From contig CABXUA010000005.1 in the NCBI GenBank assembly GCA_902515355.1, forward strand, positions 1 to 51,766: a DNA stretch of 51,766 nt, written 5' to 3'. Positions 27,646 to 36,824 of the stretch are shown piece after piece; the first letter of the stretch is position 1; every line of letters starts with the position of its first letter. Under the pieces are notes generated by a model that saw nothing but the letters and a program-made list of their open reading frames with translations, ran no database searches and had not been told where the DNA came from. Source of the DNA: an uncultured Pelagibacteraceae bacterium. GTDB taxonomy: Bacteria > Pseudomonadota > Alphaproteobacteria > Pelagibacterales > Pelagibacteraceae. Position numbers and translations under genes: made by a program.

Positions 27646-28311
27646 TTAAATTTTTAAATAAGTTATTAGTTTTTTTGCTGCGTTTTGTTCGGCTTCTTTT
27701 TTTGAATTACCTAAAGCTGAATATTTTTTTTTATTTTCTAATTGTACTTCAGCTTTAAAAATTGGATTATGCTTAGGACCAGATTTTTCATATACTTTAT
27801 ATTTTGGTAATTTTTTATAAATTTTAAGACTATGTTCTTGAAGTTTTGTTTTTGCATCTATAGTTGTGTAATTAGATTTTTTTAAATATTCATTCCAATT
27901 TTTTAGTATAAATTTTTCAGTTTCTAATAAACCTTTATCTAAAAATATTGCTCCTATTAATGCTTCAATTGCGTCACTAGTAATTTTTTCATCTGATTTT
28001 TTTCCCTTTTTATATGACTCACCTAAACTCATGAAGTTTTTTAAATTTATTTTTTTTGAAATTTGTGCGCAAGTTTTTTTATTCACTAAATTTGCAAATT
28101 TTTTATCTATAACACCTTCCTTTTCATCTGAATATGTCTCTACCAAAGTTTTAGATAAAACTAATCCTAGGACTCTGTCTCCTAAAAATTCAAGTTTCTC
28201 ATTATTATTTTTATTATCGAAACTTTTGTGAATTAGGCTTTTTTTTAATAATTCTACATTATTAAATTTAATATTAATATTTTTTTCTAAATTTTCAAAA
28301 TTTTTTTTCAT
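27646..28311 (-). CDS. rnc: Ribonuclease III
   Basis: Cleaves double-stranded RNA, including the rRNA precursor. The catalytic signature EKLEFLGDRVLGLVLSK is at residues 38-54 and a second acidic site is in DAIEALIGAIFLDKG; the dsRNA-binding domain follows (TKLQEHSLKIYKKLPKYKV, ALGNSKKEAEQNAAKKLI). 221 aa, normal. It overlaps lepB by 4 bp. Confidence 0.96.
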   Translation of the reverse strand: MKKNFENLEKNINIKFNNVELLKKSLIHKSFDNKNNNEKLEFLGDRVLGLVLSKTLVETYSDEKEGVIDKKFANLVNKKTCAQISKKINLKNFMSLGESYKKGKKSDEKITSDAIEALIGAIFLDKGLLETEKFILKNWNEYLKKSNYTTIDAKTKLQEHSLKIYKKLPKYKVYEKSGPKHNPIFKAEVQLENKKKYSALGNSKKEAEQNAAKKLITYLKI

Positions 28312-29048
28312 TTTAATCTCATAAAAAATCTTTCAATTCTTAATGAATTATTCCAATTCCAAAATTTAAAAAAACTTCCCTTAGCTGTGTCGTTAGAAAA
28401 AAAAATCATTTTTGCTTTTCCCACTAAATTTAATTTTGGTACATAACCAACGCTATCCAAAAATCTACTATCTTTAGAACAATCTCTATTGTCACCTAAG
28501 AAAAAATAATGGTCCTTTGGAACGATATATTTATCTGTGTTTTGTTGAGTGCCATATTTATTATAGGCAGCAATATAAGTTTTCCCGTTGGGTAAAGTTT
28601 CTTTAAAATAATGCACATCTAAAGTTTGTGCTCCACATCTTATACTTTTAGTTAAATTAATTTTTTCTTTTTTTACTTCTTTATTGTTTAACATTAATTT
28701 ACCATCTATAAATTGTATTGAATCTCCAGGCATGCCAATTAATCTTTTTATATAATCAGTTCGATTATCTTGTGGCGTCTTAAAAACTACTAAATCTGCA
28801 TAATTGGGGTTTTTGAATAATATTCTTTGATTATAAATTGATGGGCTGAAAGGAAAAGAGTGTTTGCTATATCCATAGGTATATTTCGACACAAAAATTC
28901 TATCGCCTACCAAAAGGTTTGGCTCCATTGAAGATGAAGGTATATAAAAAGGTTGAAAAAAAAGAGATCTAATAACTATTGCTATTATTAAAGCATAAAA
29001 AATAGTTTTAAGATTATCTATAATAGTTTCAAAAATTTTATATTTCAT
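28308..29048 (-). CDS. lepB: Signal peptidase I
   Basis: Membrane serine protease that removes Sec/Tat signal peptides. One N-terminal helix (IFYALIIAIVIRSLFFQPF), then nucleophile Ser in IPSSSMEPNLLVGD, general-base Lys in DYIKRLIGMPGD, and box E FLGDNRDCSKDSR. 246 aa, normal. It lies in the acpS-lepB-rnc run with 4-bp overlaps at both ends. Confidence 0.96.
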   Translation of the reverse strand: MKYKIFETIIDNLKTIFYALIIAIVIRSLFFQPFYIPSSSMEPNLLVGDRIFVSKYTYGYSKHSFPFSPSIYNQRILFKNPNYADLVVFKTPQDNRTDYIKRLIGMPGDSIQFIDGKLMLNNKEVKKEKINLTKSIRCGAQTLDVHYFKETLPNGKTYIAAYNKYGTQQNTDKYIVPKDHYFFLGDNRDCSKDSRFLDSVGYVPKLNLVGKAKMIFFSNDTAKGSFFKFWNWNNSLRIERFFMRLK

Positions 29049-29434
29049 TTAACTGTCAAAATAACAATTGCTATAGAAAAAGGTTTGTCATCAGATAACG
29101 ACAATGATGCTTTAAAATTTTTTTTTTTTATGATCTTGCGCACAGTTTTTAAACTATTACCTTTAATTTTAAAATATGGTCTACCTAAAGAATTGTTCTT
29201 TACCTCAATTTCATTAAATTTCAAACCATTTGAAAGGCCTGTTCCTAAAGATTTAGCAAACGCTTCTTTTGCAGCAAATCTTTTTGCAAAACAAGAAAAG
29301 GTATTTTTCTTCTTTTCACAAATTAATATTTCAGAGCTTGTAAAAATTCTTTTTTTGAATTTCTTATTTTTCTTAAAAATCTTCTTAATTCTATTGCTAT
29401 TTGCAATGTCTGAACCTAAACCATAAATTTGCAT
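29045..29434 (-). CDS. acpS: Holo-[acyl-carrier-protein] synthase
   Basis: Transfers 4'-phosphopantetheine from CoA to acyl carrier protein. GLGSDIANSNRIKKIF carries the Mg-binding Asp, and FAAKEAFAKSLGTG the Glu and Lys. 129 aa, normal. A run of twelve A (plus T12 at 29118-29129) encodes IKKKN near the C-terminus and remains in frame, upstream of the final strands ASLSLSDDKPFSIAIV. It lies 2 bp after pdxJ. Confidence 0.94.
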   Translation of the reverse strand: MQIYGLGSDIANSNRIKKIFKKNKKFKKRIFTSSEILICEKKKNTFSCFAKRFAAKEAFAKSLGTGLSNGLKFNEIEVKNNSLGRPYFKIKGNSLKTVRKIIKKKNFKASLSLSDDKPFSIAIVILTVK

Positions 29435-29436
29435 CT

Positions 29437-30159
29437 TTACTTAATTATCCTTTTAAATTTTTTAATAGTTTTAGAAAGACCCAAATAAATAGACTCTCCT
29501 ATAATAAAATGACCTATATTGAATTCTTTTATATCACTAATTTTAGAAAGTATTTGAGCAGACTTATATGTTAAACCATGTCCAGCATGCACTTCTAAAC
29601 CTATTGAATTAGCATACTTAACAGCCTTTTGAATTTTAATAAATTCATTTTTAAAGGGTTTGTTGTTATTTATAAGATTACATATCTTTCCAGTGTGTAT
29701 TTCAACACAGTTGGCGCCAAGATCTTTAGATCTTTTAATATCTTTTAAATTAGGTTCAATAAATAAACTTATTCTAATACCTTTTAATTTAAGTTTTTTA
29801 ATCATAATTTTTAAAAAGTTTTTTTTAAAATTTAGATTAAGACCTCCCTCGGTGGTTATCTCTTTTCTTTTTTCAGGAACTATACATATATAAGACGGTT
29901 TTTGTTTAAGAGATATTTTAAGCATCTCATTTGTAGATGCAATTTCTAGATTGAGTGGAATTTTAAGTTTCGATCTAATTTCTTTTAAATCATTATCTTT
30001 AATATGTCTTCTGTCTTCTCTTAAATGAATAGTTACTGAGTCAGCCCCGCTCTTTTGAGATAACAAGGCAGCCCTAAGAGGACTTGGATATTTTTCTCCT
30101 CTTGCGTTTCTTACGGTTGCTACATGATCTATATTTACTCCCAATTTTATTGTTGGCAT
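29437..30159 (-). CDS. pdxJ: Pyridoxine 5'-phosphate synthase
   Basis: Closes the pyridoxine ring from 1-deoxyxylulose 5-phosphate and aminoacetone phosphate derivative. Starts LGVNIDHVATVRNARGEKYPSPLRAA, the hallmark of PdxJ, followed by VTIHLREDRRHIKD, a catalytic Glu in NLEIA, and LEVHAGHGLTYKSA. 240 aa, normal. The ATG forms a TAATG junction with the pyrE stop. Confidence 0.96.
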   Translation of the reverse strand: MPTIKLGVNIDHVATVRNARGEKYPSPLRAALLSQKSGADSVTIHLREDRRHIKDNDLKEIRSKLKIPLNLEIASTNEMLKISLKQKPSYICIVPEKRKEITTEGGLNLNFKKNFLKIMIKKLKLKGIRISLFIEPNLKDIKRSKDLGANCVEIHTGKICNLINNNKPFKNEFIKIQKAVKYANSIGLEVHAGHGLTYKSAQILSKISDIKEFNIGHFIIGESIYLGLSKTIKKFKRIIK

Positions 30160-30740
30160 TAAATTCCTCTACTGCCTGGTTTAATCGGTTTAATTTTTGA
30201 GAGTTCATTCGGTAAGTTTTCTTTTTTATAGGCAGGAATATTTATTTCAATTTGAGAAACAATTTTTTTTTTTATTTCTGAATTGCCATTTGAACGATCA
30301 ATGATACACGCGTAGCCTAAAATATTTGCTTGTGCATTTAGAACTAATTTTGAGCATTCTAAACTTGATTTGCCTGTTGTTATAACATCTTCAATAATTA
30401 AAACATTAGAATTTTTAACAATATTAAAGTCTCGTCTGAGAGTAAAATTGTTATTTAATCTTTCACAAAATATCGTCTCAACATTTAATAATCTTCCAAT
30501 TTCATAACCTACTACAATTCCGCCAATTGCTGGGGTTAGAATTAGATCTATTTTTTTAAATTCATTTTTGATTTTTTCTGATAGAGACGTACAAATTTTA
30601 AGAGCCTCCCAAGGCTTACTTAATAATTGAGCGCATTGTACGTATTTAGAACTATGTAAACCTGAAGATAATATGAAATGCCCTTCTAAGAGAGCATTAG
30701 TTTCTTTTAAAATTTTTAATGATTCTTTGTATGAAAGCAT
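30159..30740 (-). CDS. pyrE: Orotate phosphoribosyltransferase
   Basis: Makes orotidine 5'-phosphate from orotate and PRPP. ALLEGHFILSSGLHSSKY matches the N-terminus, and the PRPP loop is VLIIEDVITTGKSSLEC. 193 aa, normal. The ATG lies 44 bp inside the 3' end of the RSH gene, a long same-strand overlap, while no later in-frame ATG would leave the LLEGHF segment intact. Confidence 0.94.
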   Translation of the reverse strand: MLSYKESLKILKETNALLEGHFILSSGLHSSKYVQCAQLLSKPWEALKICTSLSEKIKNEFKKIDLILTPAIGGIVVGYEIGRLLNVETIFCERLNNNFTLRRDFNIVKNSNVLIIEDVITTGKSSLECSKLVLNAQANILGYACIIDRSNGNSEIKKKIVSQIEINIPAYKKENLPNELSKIKPIKPGSRGI

Positions 30741-32448
30741 TTTTTTTCTGTTTATGTCTTATAATTTTAAAATTCAAGTTTTTTTGCCTGATTTGACTTA
30801 TCAAGTTTGTAAAGTTTTTTAAATCTTTAATTTGTAAATCAAACAGAAATTGAAGATGTGTATCTTTTTTTTCAAGAAGTTCTACATTTAAAATATTGCT
30901 ACCACTTAACCCAATAAGTGTACTAATTTCGCCTAATACACCTGGTTGATGCGGTAAATCTATTAGCAAAGAGCTCTCATATGATTTTTTCTTTATTTTA
31001 TTTTCATTATTATCAGCTTTACCTTGCCAATGTTTTCTAATTGATGATCTAGCTTTACCGGTTTTACAAGAAGAAAGCCAATGTAATGATGGTGTTGCTT
31101 TTTTGGAAGTAATAATCTTTATTATGTCGCCGTTCTTAAGTTTTGTTTGAAGTGTTGACTCTTGACCATTTATGAAACAATTAATTGCTGCATCTCCAAT
31201 ATTAGTATGAACGGCATAAGCAAAATCTATTGGTGTAGCATCTCTAGGTAATTTTATAACCGCACCCTTTGGAGAAAAACAAAAAACATTATCTTGGAAC
31301 ATTTGAAGTTTAGTGAATTCATAATAATGTTCTGGGCTATTTCCTGCTTCTATAATTTCTACTAAGTCTCGAAGCCAATCATATTCTTTCCAAGACAAAT
31401 CGGAAATCTTTTCTGAAGATTTATATTTCCAATGACTAGCTATACCTCGTTCGGCAAATTCATGCATATCTTGAGTGCGTATTTGTACCTCTACTCTTTG
31501 TTTTCTTGGTCCAATAAGAGATGTGTGTATTGATTTATAATTATTTATTTTTGGTGTTGAAATGTAATCTTTGAATTTACCAGGTATAGCAGAATATTCG
31601 CTATGGAAAATACCTAATGTTTTGTAACAATCATTTATATCTCTTACAATTACTCTAAAACCAATTATATCAGTAAGTTGTTCTAACGAAATTTTCTTTT
31701 TTTGTATTTTTCTCCATATTGAAAATGGAGTTTTCTCTCTACCTGTAATTTGTGCAGTTATACCTTTTGTTTTAAGAAGATTTACCAAGTCAGTAGATAT
31801 AGACTTAAAGTTGTCTTCTCTATTATTTTTGATGAATTTTAGTCTCTCTTCGATTAGATTTCTAGCGTCGTTATTTAAAATTGAAAATGACAAATCCTCA
31901 AGTTCATCTCTTATTCTGTTCATTCCCATCCTGTCTGCTAATGGAGCATAAATTTCCATAGTTTCTTTTGCTTTTCTAATTTTCTTTTCATTTTCTTTTA
32001 CAAACTTTAAAGTTCTCATATTATGTAACCTGTCAGCAAGTTTAACTAGGAGAACTCTAATATCTTTGGATGTAGCTAAAATTAGTTTTCTAAAATTTTC
32101 TGCCTTAGAATTTTCACCAGCTTTTTCCTCTAAAGCTGAAATTTTTGTAACACCGTCAACAAGGTCTGCGACTTCTTTTCCAAATTCCTTTTTAACAGTA
32201 TCATAAGTAGCTTTAGTATCTTCTATGGTATCATGTAGTAAACCTGTAGTTATCGTAGCACTATCAAGTTTCAGTTCTGTAAGAATATCTGCTACAGCAA
32301 CTGGATGAATAATGTAAGGGACTCCTTCGTCTCTTCTCTGATTTTGGTGGGCTTTTAATGCAAAATCATAAGCTTTTGATAAATCTGATGGATTAAAAAA
32401 CTTGTTGTATGTTTTTACTTTATTTATTAGCTCTTCGTTGTTAATCAT
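30697..32448 (-). CDS. Bifunctional (p)ppGpp synthetase/hydrolase (RSH), shortened
   Basis: Makes and degrades the stringent-response alarmone. HD hydrolase: YIIHPVAVADIL with His48, LLHDTIEDT at His72-Asp73, VKLADRLHNMRT. Synthetase: IIGFRVIVRDINDCYKTLG, FKDYISTPKINNYKSIHTSL and EVQIRTQDMHEFAERGIASHW. TGS domain at about 392-455 (FSPKGAVIKLPRDATPIDFAYAVH). An ACT domain (LIDLPHQPGVLGEISTLIG) follows only about 50 residues later, so the helical and zinc-finger/CC region found between TGS and ACT in full-length RSH is missing. 583 aa against about 700-750. Equivalent to rel/spoT; both catalytic domains look intact. Confidence 0.92.
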   Translation of the reverse strand: MINNEELINKVKTYNKFFNPSDLSKAYDFALKAHQNQRRDEGVPYIIHPVAVADILTELKLDSATITTGLLHDTIEDTKATYDTVKKEFGKEVADLVDGVTKISALEEKAGENSKAENFRKLILATSKDIRVLLVKLADRLHNMRTLKFVKENEKKIRKAKETMEIYAPLADRMGMNRIRDELEDLSFSILNNDARNLIEERLKFIKNNREDNFKSISTDLVNLLKTKGITAQITGREKTPFSIWRKIQKKKISLEQLTDIIGFRVIVRDINDCYKTLGIFHSEYSAIPGKFKDYISTPKINNYKSIHTSLIGPRKQRVEVQIRTQDMHEFAERGIASHWKYKSSEKISDLSWKEYDWLRDLVEIIEAGNSPEHYYEFTKLQMFQDNVFCFSPKGAVIKLPRDATPIDFAYAVHTNIGDAAINCFINGQESTLQTKLKNGDIIKIITSKKATPSLHWLSSCKTGKARSSIRKHWQGKADNNENKIKKKSYESSLLIDLPHQPGVLGEISTLIGLSGSNILNVELLEKKDTHLQFLFDLQIKDLKNFTNLISQIRQKNLNFKIIRHKQKKNAFIQRIIKNFKRN

Positions 32449-32962
32449 TTATACGCCTTATATCACATTCCTTCACTCTTGTAATCTCATTCCTCGTTCT
32501 AAGGCTTAAATTATTAATCAAATCATCTATTTTTATATTTAAAATCGGATGTATCCACATGGGGCAAATTTCCCTTAAAGGGATAAGAATAAAATTTCTT
32601 TCTGATATTTTTGGATGAGGAAGAAAAATATCATTTTTATTTGAAACACTACCATTAAAATCAATAATATCTATATCGCAAGTCCTAGGTTCATTTTTAA
32701 ATTGTCTTGTTCTTTCTAGTTTTGTTTCAATTAATAATAATTTTTTCATTAAATCTTCTGAATTGCCTTTAAAATCTATTTCTATAACAACATTTATAAA
32801 TTTAGGATCCAATTTATTAGGATATGATGGAGTTTCATAATAACTTGAAATTTTCTTAATTTTAATTTTTTCACCGGAGATAAGATCAATCGTTTTTTTA
32901 ATATTTGCGTATCTGTCGCCAAATTTTGATTTTAAACTTGATCCAATGCCTAAAAAAATCAT
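32441..32962 (-). CDS. folK: 2-amino-4-hydroxy-6-hydroxymethyldihydropteridine pyrophosphokinase
   Basis: Pyrophosphorylates the pterin in folate synthesis. [19 protein letters not shown] is the N-terminal signature, [22 protein letters not shown] follows, and [12 protein letters not shown] with [19 protein letters not shown] form the active site. 173 aa. It overlaps smpB at its start and the RSH gene at its end. Confidence 0.93.
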   Translation of the reverse strand: MIFLGIGSSLKSKFGDRYANIKKTIDLISGEKIKIKKISSYYETPSYPNKLDPKFINVVIEIDFKGNSEDLMKKLLLIETKLERTRQFKNEPRTCDIDIIDFNGSVSNKNDIFLPHPKISERNFILIPLREICPMWIHPILNIKIDDLINNLSLRTRNEITRVKECDIRRIND

Positions 32963-33432
32963 TTATTGTTTTTACTTAGAATTCTTGCTTTTTCTCTATT
33001 CCAATCTCTCTTCTTTTTAACTTGTCTTTTGTCATATAATTTCTTACCTTTTGCTACTGCTAATTCGATTTTTGCTTTTCCCTTAAAAAAATAAAGTTTC
33101 GTTGGAACTATAGTTAAACCTTCTTGATTAATTCTTCCAATTAATTTGTTTATTTCTTTTTTATTAAGGAGTAACTTTCTTTCACCTTTTGGATCATGAT
33201 TGTTATAACTAGACTGTCTATATAAAGGTATATGTGAATTAATCAAAAACATTTCACCATTTTTATCTAAAGCATAAGAATCTGCAATACTAGCTTTTCC
33301 ATCTCTTAAAGATTTTACTTCAGATCCTTTTAAAGCAATGCCAGCCTCTATTAACTCATGAAAATAATAATTAAATTTAGCTTTTCTATTCAAACAAATA
33401 ATTTTTTGACCAGAAAATATTTTTCTTTTCAT
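32959..33432 (-). CDS. smpB: SsrA-binding protein SmpB
   Basis: Partner of tmRNA in rescue of stalled ribosomes. [40 protein letters not shown] is the oligonucleotide-binding core; [28 protein letters not shown] and a basic C-terminal tail complete it. 157 aa. The ATG overlaps the dapA stop in TAATG. No tmRNA gene was seen in the window. Confidence 0.95.
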   Translation of the reverse strand: MKRKIFSGQKIICLNRKAKFNYYFHELIEAGIALKGSEVKSLRDGKASIADSYALDKNGEMFLINSHIPLYRQSSYNNHDPKGERKLLLNKKEINKLIGRINQEGLTIVPTKLYFFKGKAKIELAVAKGKKLYDKRQVKKKRDWNREKARILSKNNK

Positions 33433-34316
33433 TAAAGCAATTTAGCAACTTTAAGTGCTTCTTTAATTAAAATCTTAGTTTCTTCCTTAACTTTAACTAA
33501 AGGTAGACGTACTTCATCAGAAGATAGGCTCAACAAAGAGGCTGCGTATTTTACCGGGGATGGATTGCTTTCAATAAATAAAGCCTTATGCAATGGAGCT
33601 AGAATTAAGTCTATTTTTTTAGCTTTTGCTTGTTCTTCATTGTCTTCGAAAGACAATGATGCAGATTGAAAATCAGAGCAAAGTTTAGCAGCGACGTTTG
33701 CAGTGACGCTAATACATCCATTACCTCCTCTTTTATTAAACTCTAAAGCGTTGCCATCTTCTCCCGTTAATTGTAAAAAATCTTTTCCCATGCTTTTTAA
33801 TTGTTGATCAACTCTACTTAAATCTCCCGTAGCGTCTTTAACACCTATAATATTTTTCAATTCATATAATTTTGACATAGTATCGACTGACATATCTATT
33901 ACTGATCTTGATGGAATATTGTATATAATGATAGGGAGCCCCACATTGTCATTAATTTTTTTATAATGTTGATAAAGTCCTTCTTGAGTTGGTTTGTTGT
34001 AATATGGCGTAACTACTAATAAACCATTTGCTCCAACTTTTTCAGCATGTTTAGAAAGCTCAACAGCTTCCTCGGTAGAATTGGAACCAGTACCTGCAAT
34101 TACTGGAATTTTTCCATTACATTCTTTAACCGCAATTTCAATAACTTTTATATGTTCTTCATTATTTAAAGTTGGAGACTCGCCTGTTGTTCCCGCTGGG
34201 ACTATGCCTGTAGTTCCATTTTTAATGTGATGATGTATCAGATTAGAATAGTTTTCCTCATCTAATTGGTTTTTTTTAAATGGTGTGATTAATGCAACAA
34301 TTGATCCTTTAAACAT
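33432..34316 (-). CDS. dapA: 4-hydroxy-tetrahydrodipicolinate synthase
   Basis: Condenses pyruvate with aspartate semialdehyde on the way to lysine and diaminopimelate. [30 protein letters not shown], the catalytic Tyr in [11 protein letters not shown] and Schiff-base Lys in [14 protein letters not shown] are present. 294 aa, normal. First gene of the ten-gene run ending in recO; it diverges from the transglycosylase, leaving 36 bp for both promoters. Confidence 0.96.
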   Translation of the reverse strand: MFKGSIVALITPFKKNQLDEENYSNLIHHHIKNGTTGIVPAGTTGESPTLNNEEHIKVIEIAVKECNGKIPVIAGTGSNSTEEAVELSKHAEKVGANGLLVVTPYYNKPTQEGLYQHYKKINDNVGLPIIIYNIPSRSVIDMSVDTMSKLYELKNIIGVKDATGDLSRVDQQLKSMGKDFLQLTGEDGNALEFNKRGGNGCISVTANVAAKLCSDFQSASLSFEDNEEQAKAKKIDLILAPLHKALFIESNPSPVKYAASLLSLSSDEVRLPLVKVKEETKILIKEALKVAKLL

Positions 34317-34352
34317 AAAACAATATAAAGTAATTAGTTTTATCTTAAATTT

Positions 34353-36659
34353 ATGCCTATTCGGATAATTAGTCTAGTGTTATTATTGATGTCCTTAAGT
34401 GTTCATACGAAAATTAGCGCTCAAGATACTAAGTTTATATATCCTTTAAAAAAACCATCTGTATTTAAAAAAATTAATAAAAAAATATTACCTCTTAAAA
34501 AACCTGAAAGTGAAAAAAAATTAACAAAAGATGATAGTTTTCTTTTGCCAGCTACCAAACCAAAAAAAATGAGAGAAGATCTGCCTAAAGAAAAACAACA
34601 AAAAATAAAACAAGTCACTAAAGATATAAAAAAAGAACAAACAAAAGTAAAAGAAATTATTAATCTAAAATTTCTATATCCAAAAAAGAAACCTAAAAGC
34701 TTTAAATCTCCGATTAAAGAGACAAAATTATCTTCGGTTTTATCCAAAAAAGATTTTGAAAAAGCAAAAGAAGTATTTGCTTTAATTAAAGCAAAAAAAT
34801 GGAATTCAGCTATAAAATTATCAAAAAAAGTTAAAGATAAAGAATTTAAAAATTTAGTTACTTGGATGTATTTAAAAGAACGCGGAAATAGAGCTACGTT
34901 TAATGATTATGTAATTTTTATCAAAAAGAATGCTGATTATCCAAGAATAAATAGGCTCAGATATCTAGCTGAACATAAAATTATTTTAAAAAATTCAACT
35001 GCAAATACAATTATAAATTGGTTTGAAAAAGATTATTTAAATAGTGGAATTGAAGAACCCTTAAGTGGTTTAGGAAAAATAAAACTGGGAGAAGCTTATT
35101 TTCAAAATAAAGAATTTGAAAAAGCTGTAAAACTAATTAAAGATGGTTGGATAACCGCAGATCTATCTAAAGGTGAACTAAGATTTTATCGAAATAAATT
35201 TAAAAAATATTTATCATCAAAAGATCATATCAAAAGAGCTGAATATTTAGCGTGGAATTCAAAATATTGGGACTTAAAAAGAATGCTTAGGTATTTGCCT
35301 CAGAATGAAAGAGCTCTTTATAATGCTAGACAAATTTTAATGAGCAACTCTTACGGTGTTGACAAAGCTATCTCAGAAGTACCTGGTTCATTAAAAAAAG
35401 ATCCAGGTCTTCAATATGATAGATTAAAATGGAGAACAAGAAGAGGTCGTGTTGACTCCTCTTTAGAAATTTTACATGCTAATGCAGAAAAACAAGAAGA
35501 TGAACTCGTAAGACCAGACTTATGGTGGAAACAGAGAGAGAGTGTTGTAAGAAGTCTTTTGTACAAAAAAAAATACAAGTTAGCATACAAAGTAGCTTCT
35601 GAACATTCTTTAAATTACGGCCCGGAATTTGCGGAAGCAGAGTGGTTATCAGGATGGATATCATTATCTTTTCTTGAGTCTCCAGAATATTCAATAACTC
35701 ATTTTGAAAATTTTTATAACAATGTAAGTTACCCAATTAGCTTAGCGAGAGGGGCGTATTGGCTGGGTAGATCATATAAAACATTGGGTGAGATAGATAA
35801 TGCAAACAAATATTTCAAAGAAGGTTCAGTTTTTTTAACAACATATTACGGGCAACTTTCTTTTTCAGAAATAAATGGAGAAAAAGAATTTACTTTAAAA
35901 GATGACTCAAAATTTTCTAAAGAGTATCAAAAAGAATTTAATAAAAATAAATTAATAAATCATATTATTTTATTAAAGGAATTAGATAGAACTCATTATA
36001 GTAAAGATATTATAAAACATTTAGCTGAATTAAATATTGAATCGGGTAGTGAGGTTTTGGCAGCTAAAGTTGCAACAGATATAGGAAGATACGATTATGC
36101 AATTCAAATATCTAAGAAAGCTTCGTATGAAAAAAGATTTTTTAACCAATATAATTATCCTATTATAAGTATACCTAGAGTTATAAATAAAAAAACAATG
36201 CCAGACGCAGAGCTGATACACGCTATAATTAGACAGGAAAGTGAGTTTGACTCTAAAGCTAATAGCTGGGCTGGTGCTAGAGGTATGATGCAATTGATGA
36301 AGTACACAGCTAAAGTTGTGGCTAAACAAGCCAAACTTCCTTATAGTATAAGTGCTCTCACTAAAGATCCAGAGTACAATATTAAATTAGGCTCTTATTA
36401 TATAAACTCTCTTTTAGAAGATTATAACGGTATTTATCCATTTGCCATTGCAGCTTACAACGCTGGACCTAATAGAGTTAAAACTTGGCGGAGAGTTAAC
36501 GGTGATCCAAGTAAAAATCAAATAAATTTTATTGATTGGGTTGAGTTAATAAGATTTAAAGAAACAAGAAATTACGTTCAAAGAGTTTTAGAAAATATTA
36601 ATGTTTATAAATATATGATTAATCAATCTCCAGTAAATTTAACAGGTTTTTATCAATAA
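34353..36659 (+). CDS. Soluble lytic murein transglycosylase (Slt family)
   Basis: Cleaves peptidoglycan glycan strands to 1,6-anhydro products in the periplasm. Signal peptide MPIRIISLVLLLMSLSVHTKISA; then a Lys/Pro-rich region (about 28-120) with repeated PLKKPxxFKK-like units; a superhelical TPR-like domain (about 130-600) with repeated helix pairs; and a C-terminal SLT domain: ELIHAIIRQESEFDSKANSWAGARGMMQLM with catalytic Glu, LGSYYINSLLEDY, and AIAAYNAGPNRVKTWRR. 768 aa, longer than E. coli Slt70 because of the linker. It diverges from dapA and its stop lies 5 bp from tRNA-Ser. Confidence 0.93.
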   Translation: MPIRIISLVLLLMSLSVHTKISAQDTKFIYPLKKPSVFKKINKKILPLKKPESEKKLTKDDSFLLPATKPKKMREDLPKEKQQKIKQVTKDIKKEQTKVKEIINLKFLYPKKKPKSFKSPIKETKLSSVLSKKDFEKAKEVFALIKAKKWNSAIKLSKKVKDKEFKNLVTWMYLKERGNRATFNDYVIFIKKNADYPRINRLRYLAEHKIILKNSTANTIINWFEKDYLNSGIEEPLSGLGKIKLGEAYFQNKEFEKAVKLIKDGWITADLSKGELRFYRNKFKKYLSSKDHIKRAEYLAWNSKYWDLKRMLRYLPQNERALYNARQILMSNSYGVDKAISEVPGSLKKDPGLQYDRLKWRTRRGRVDSSLEILHANAEKQEDELVRPDLWWKQRESVVRSLLYKKKYKLAYKVASEHSLNYGPEFAEAEWLSGWISLSFLESPEYSITHFENFYNNVSYPISLARGAYWLGRSYKTLGEIDNANKYFKEGSVFLTTYYGQLSFSEINGEKEFTLKDDSKFSKEYQKEFNKNKLINHIILLKELDRTHYSKDIIKHLAELNIESGSEVLAAKVATDIGRYDYAIQISKKASYEKRFFNQYNYPIISIPRVINKKTMPDAELIHAIIRQESEFDSKANSWAGARGMMQLMKYTAKVVAKQAKLPYSISALTKDPEYNIKLGSYYINSLLEDYNGIYPFAIAAYNAGPNRVKTWRRVNGDPSKNQINFIDWVELIRFKETRNYVQRVLENINVYKYMINQSPVNLTGFYQ
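34443..34706 (+). repeat. Lys/Pro-rich degenerate repeats in the transglycosylase N-terminus
   Basis: Four units of a PxKKPxxFKK type occur at residues 31-40 (PLKKPSVFKK), 47-56 (PLKKPESEKK), 66-72 (PATKPKK) and 110-118 (PKKKPKSFK), spaced 16 to 44 residues apart, three of them preceded by aromatic or aliphatic pairs. They look like a flexible, positively charged spacer or binding motif after the signal peptide. Confidence 0.6.
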
Positions 36660-36664
36660 AATTA

Positions 36665-36756
36665 TGGCGGAAGAGGAGAGATTCGAACTCTCGGTACGAT
36701 ATTACTCGTACGGTTAGTTAGCAACCAACTGGTTTCAACCGCTCACCCACTCTTCC
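36665..36756 (-). tRNA. tRNA-Ser (anticodon GCU)
   Basis: The minus strand starts GGAAGAG and closes with CTCTTCC, discriminator G and encoded CCA (36665-36667). The anticodon stem GTTGG/CTAAC, with one G-U pair, closes the loop TTGCTAA, giving GCT. The long variable arm forms a 6-bp stem (GTACGA/TCGTAC), the class II mark of tRNA-Ser. T-loop GTTCGAATC is present. Confidence 0.96.
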
Positions 36757-36796
36757 TAATTTACCAAGTTTCTAGTACTAATTAATAAATAAGTAC

Positions 36797-36824
36797 TTTA
36801 TAAATCAATCAAAAAAATGGTCAA
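36797..36824 (-). promoter_or_regulatory. Putative sigma70 promoter of tRNA-Ser
   Basis: Minus strand TTGACC (36824-36819), 16-bp spacer, TATAAA (36802-36797), about 40 bp before the mature tRNA 5' end. Both hexamers are close to consensus. It lies immediately upstream of the divergent RarD gene start, which leaves little room for that gene's own promoter. Confidence 0.5.

Noticed and set aside
35479-36329. Minus-strand frames inside the transglycosylase gene
   Set aside because: Shadows of the real gene; composition is His/Ser/Leu-rich and unlike proteins in this genome.
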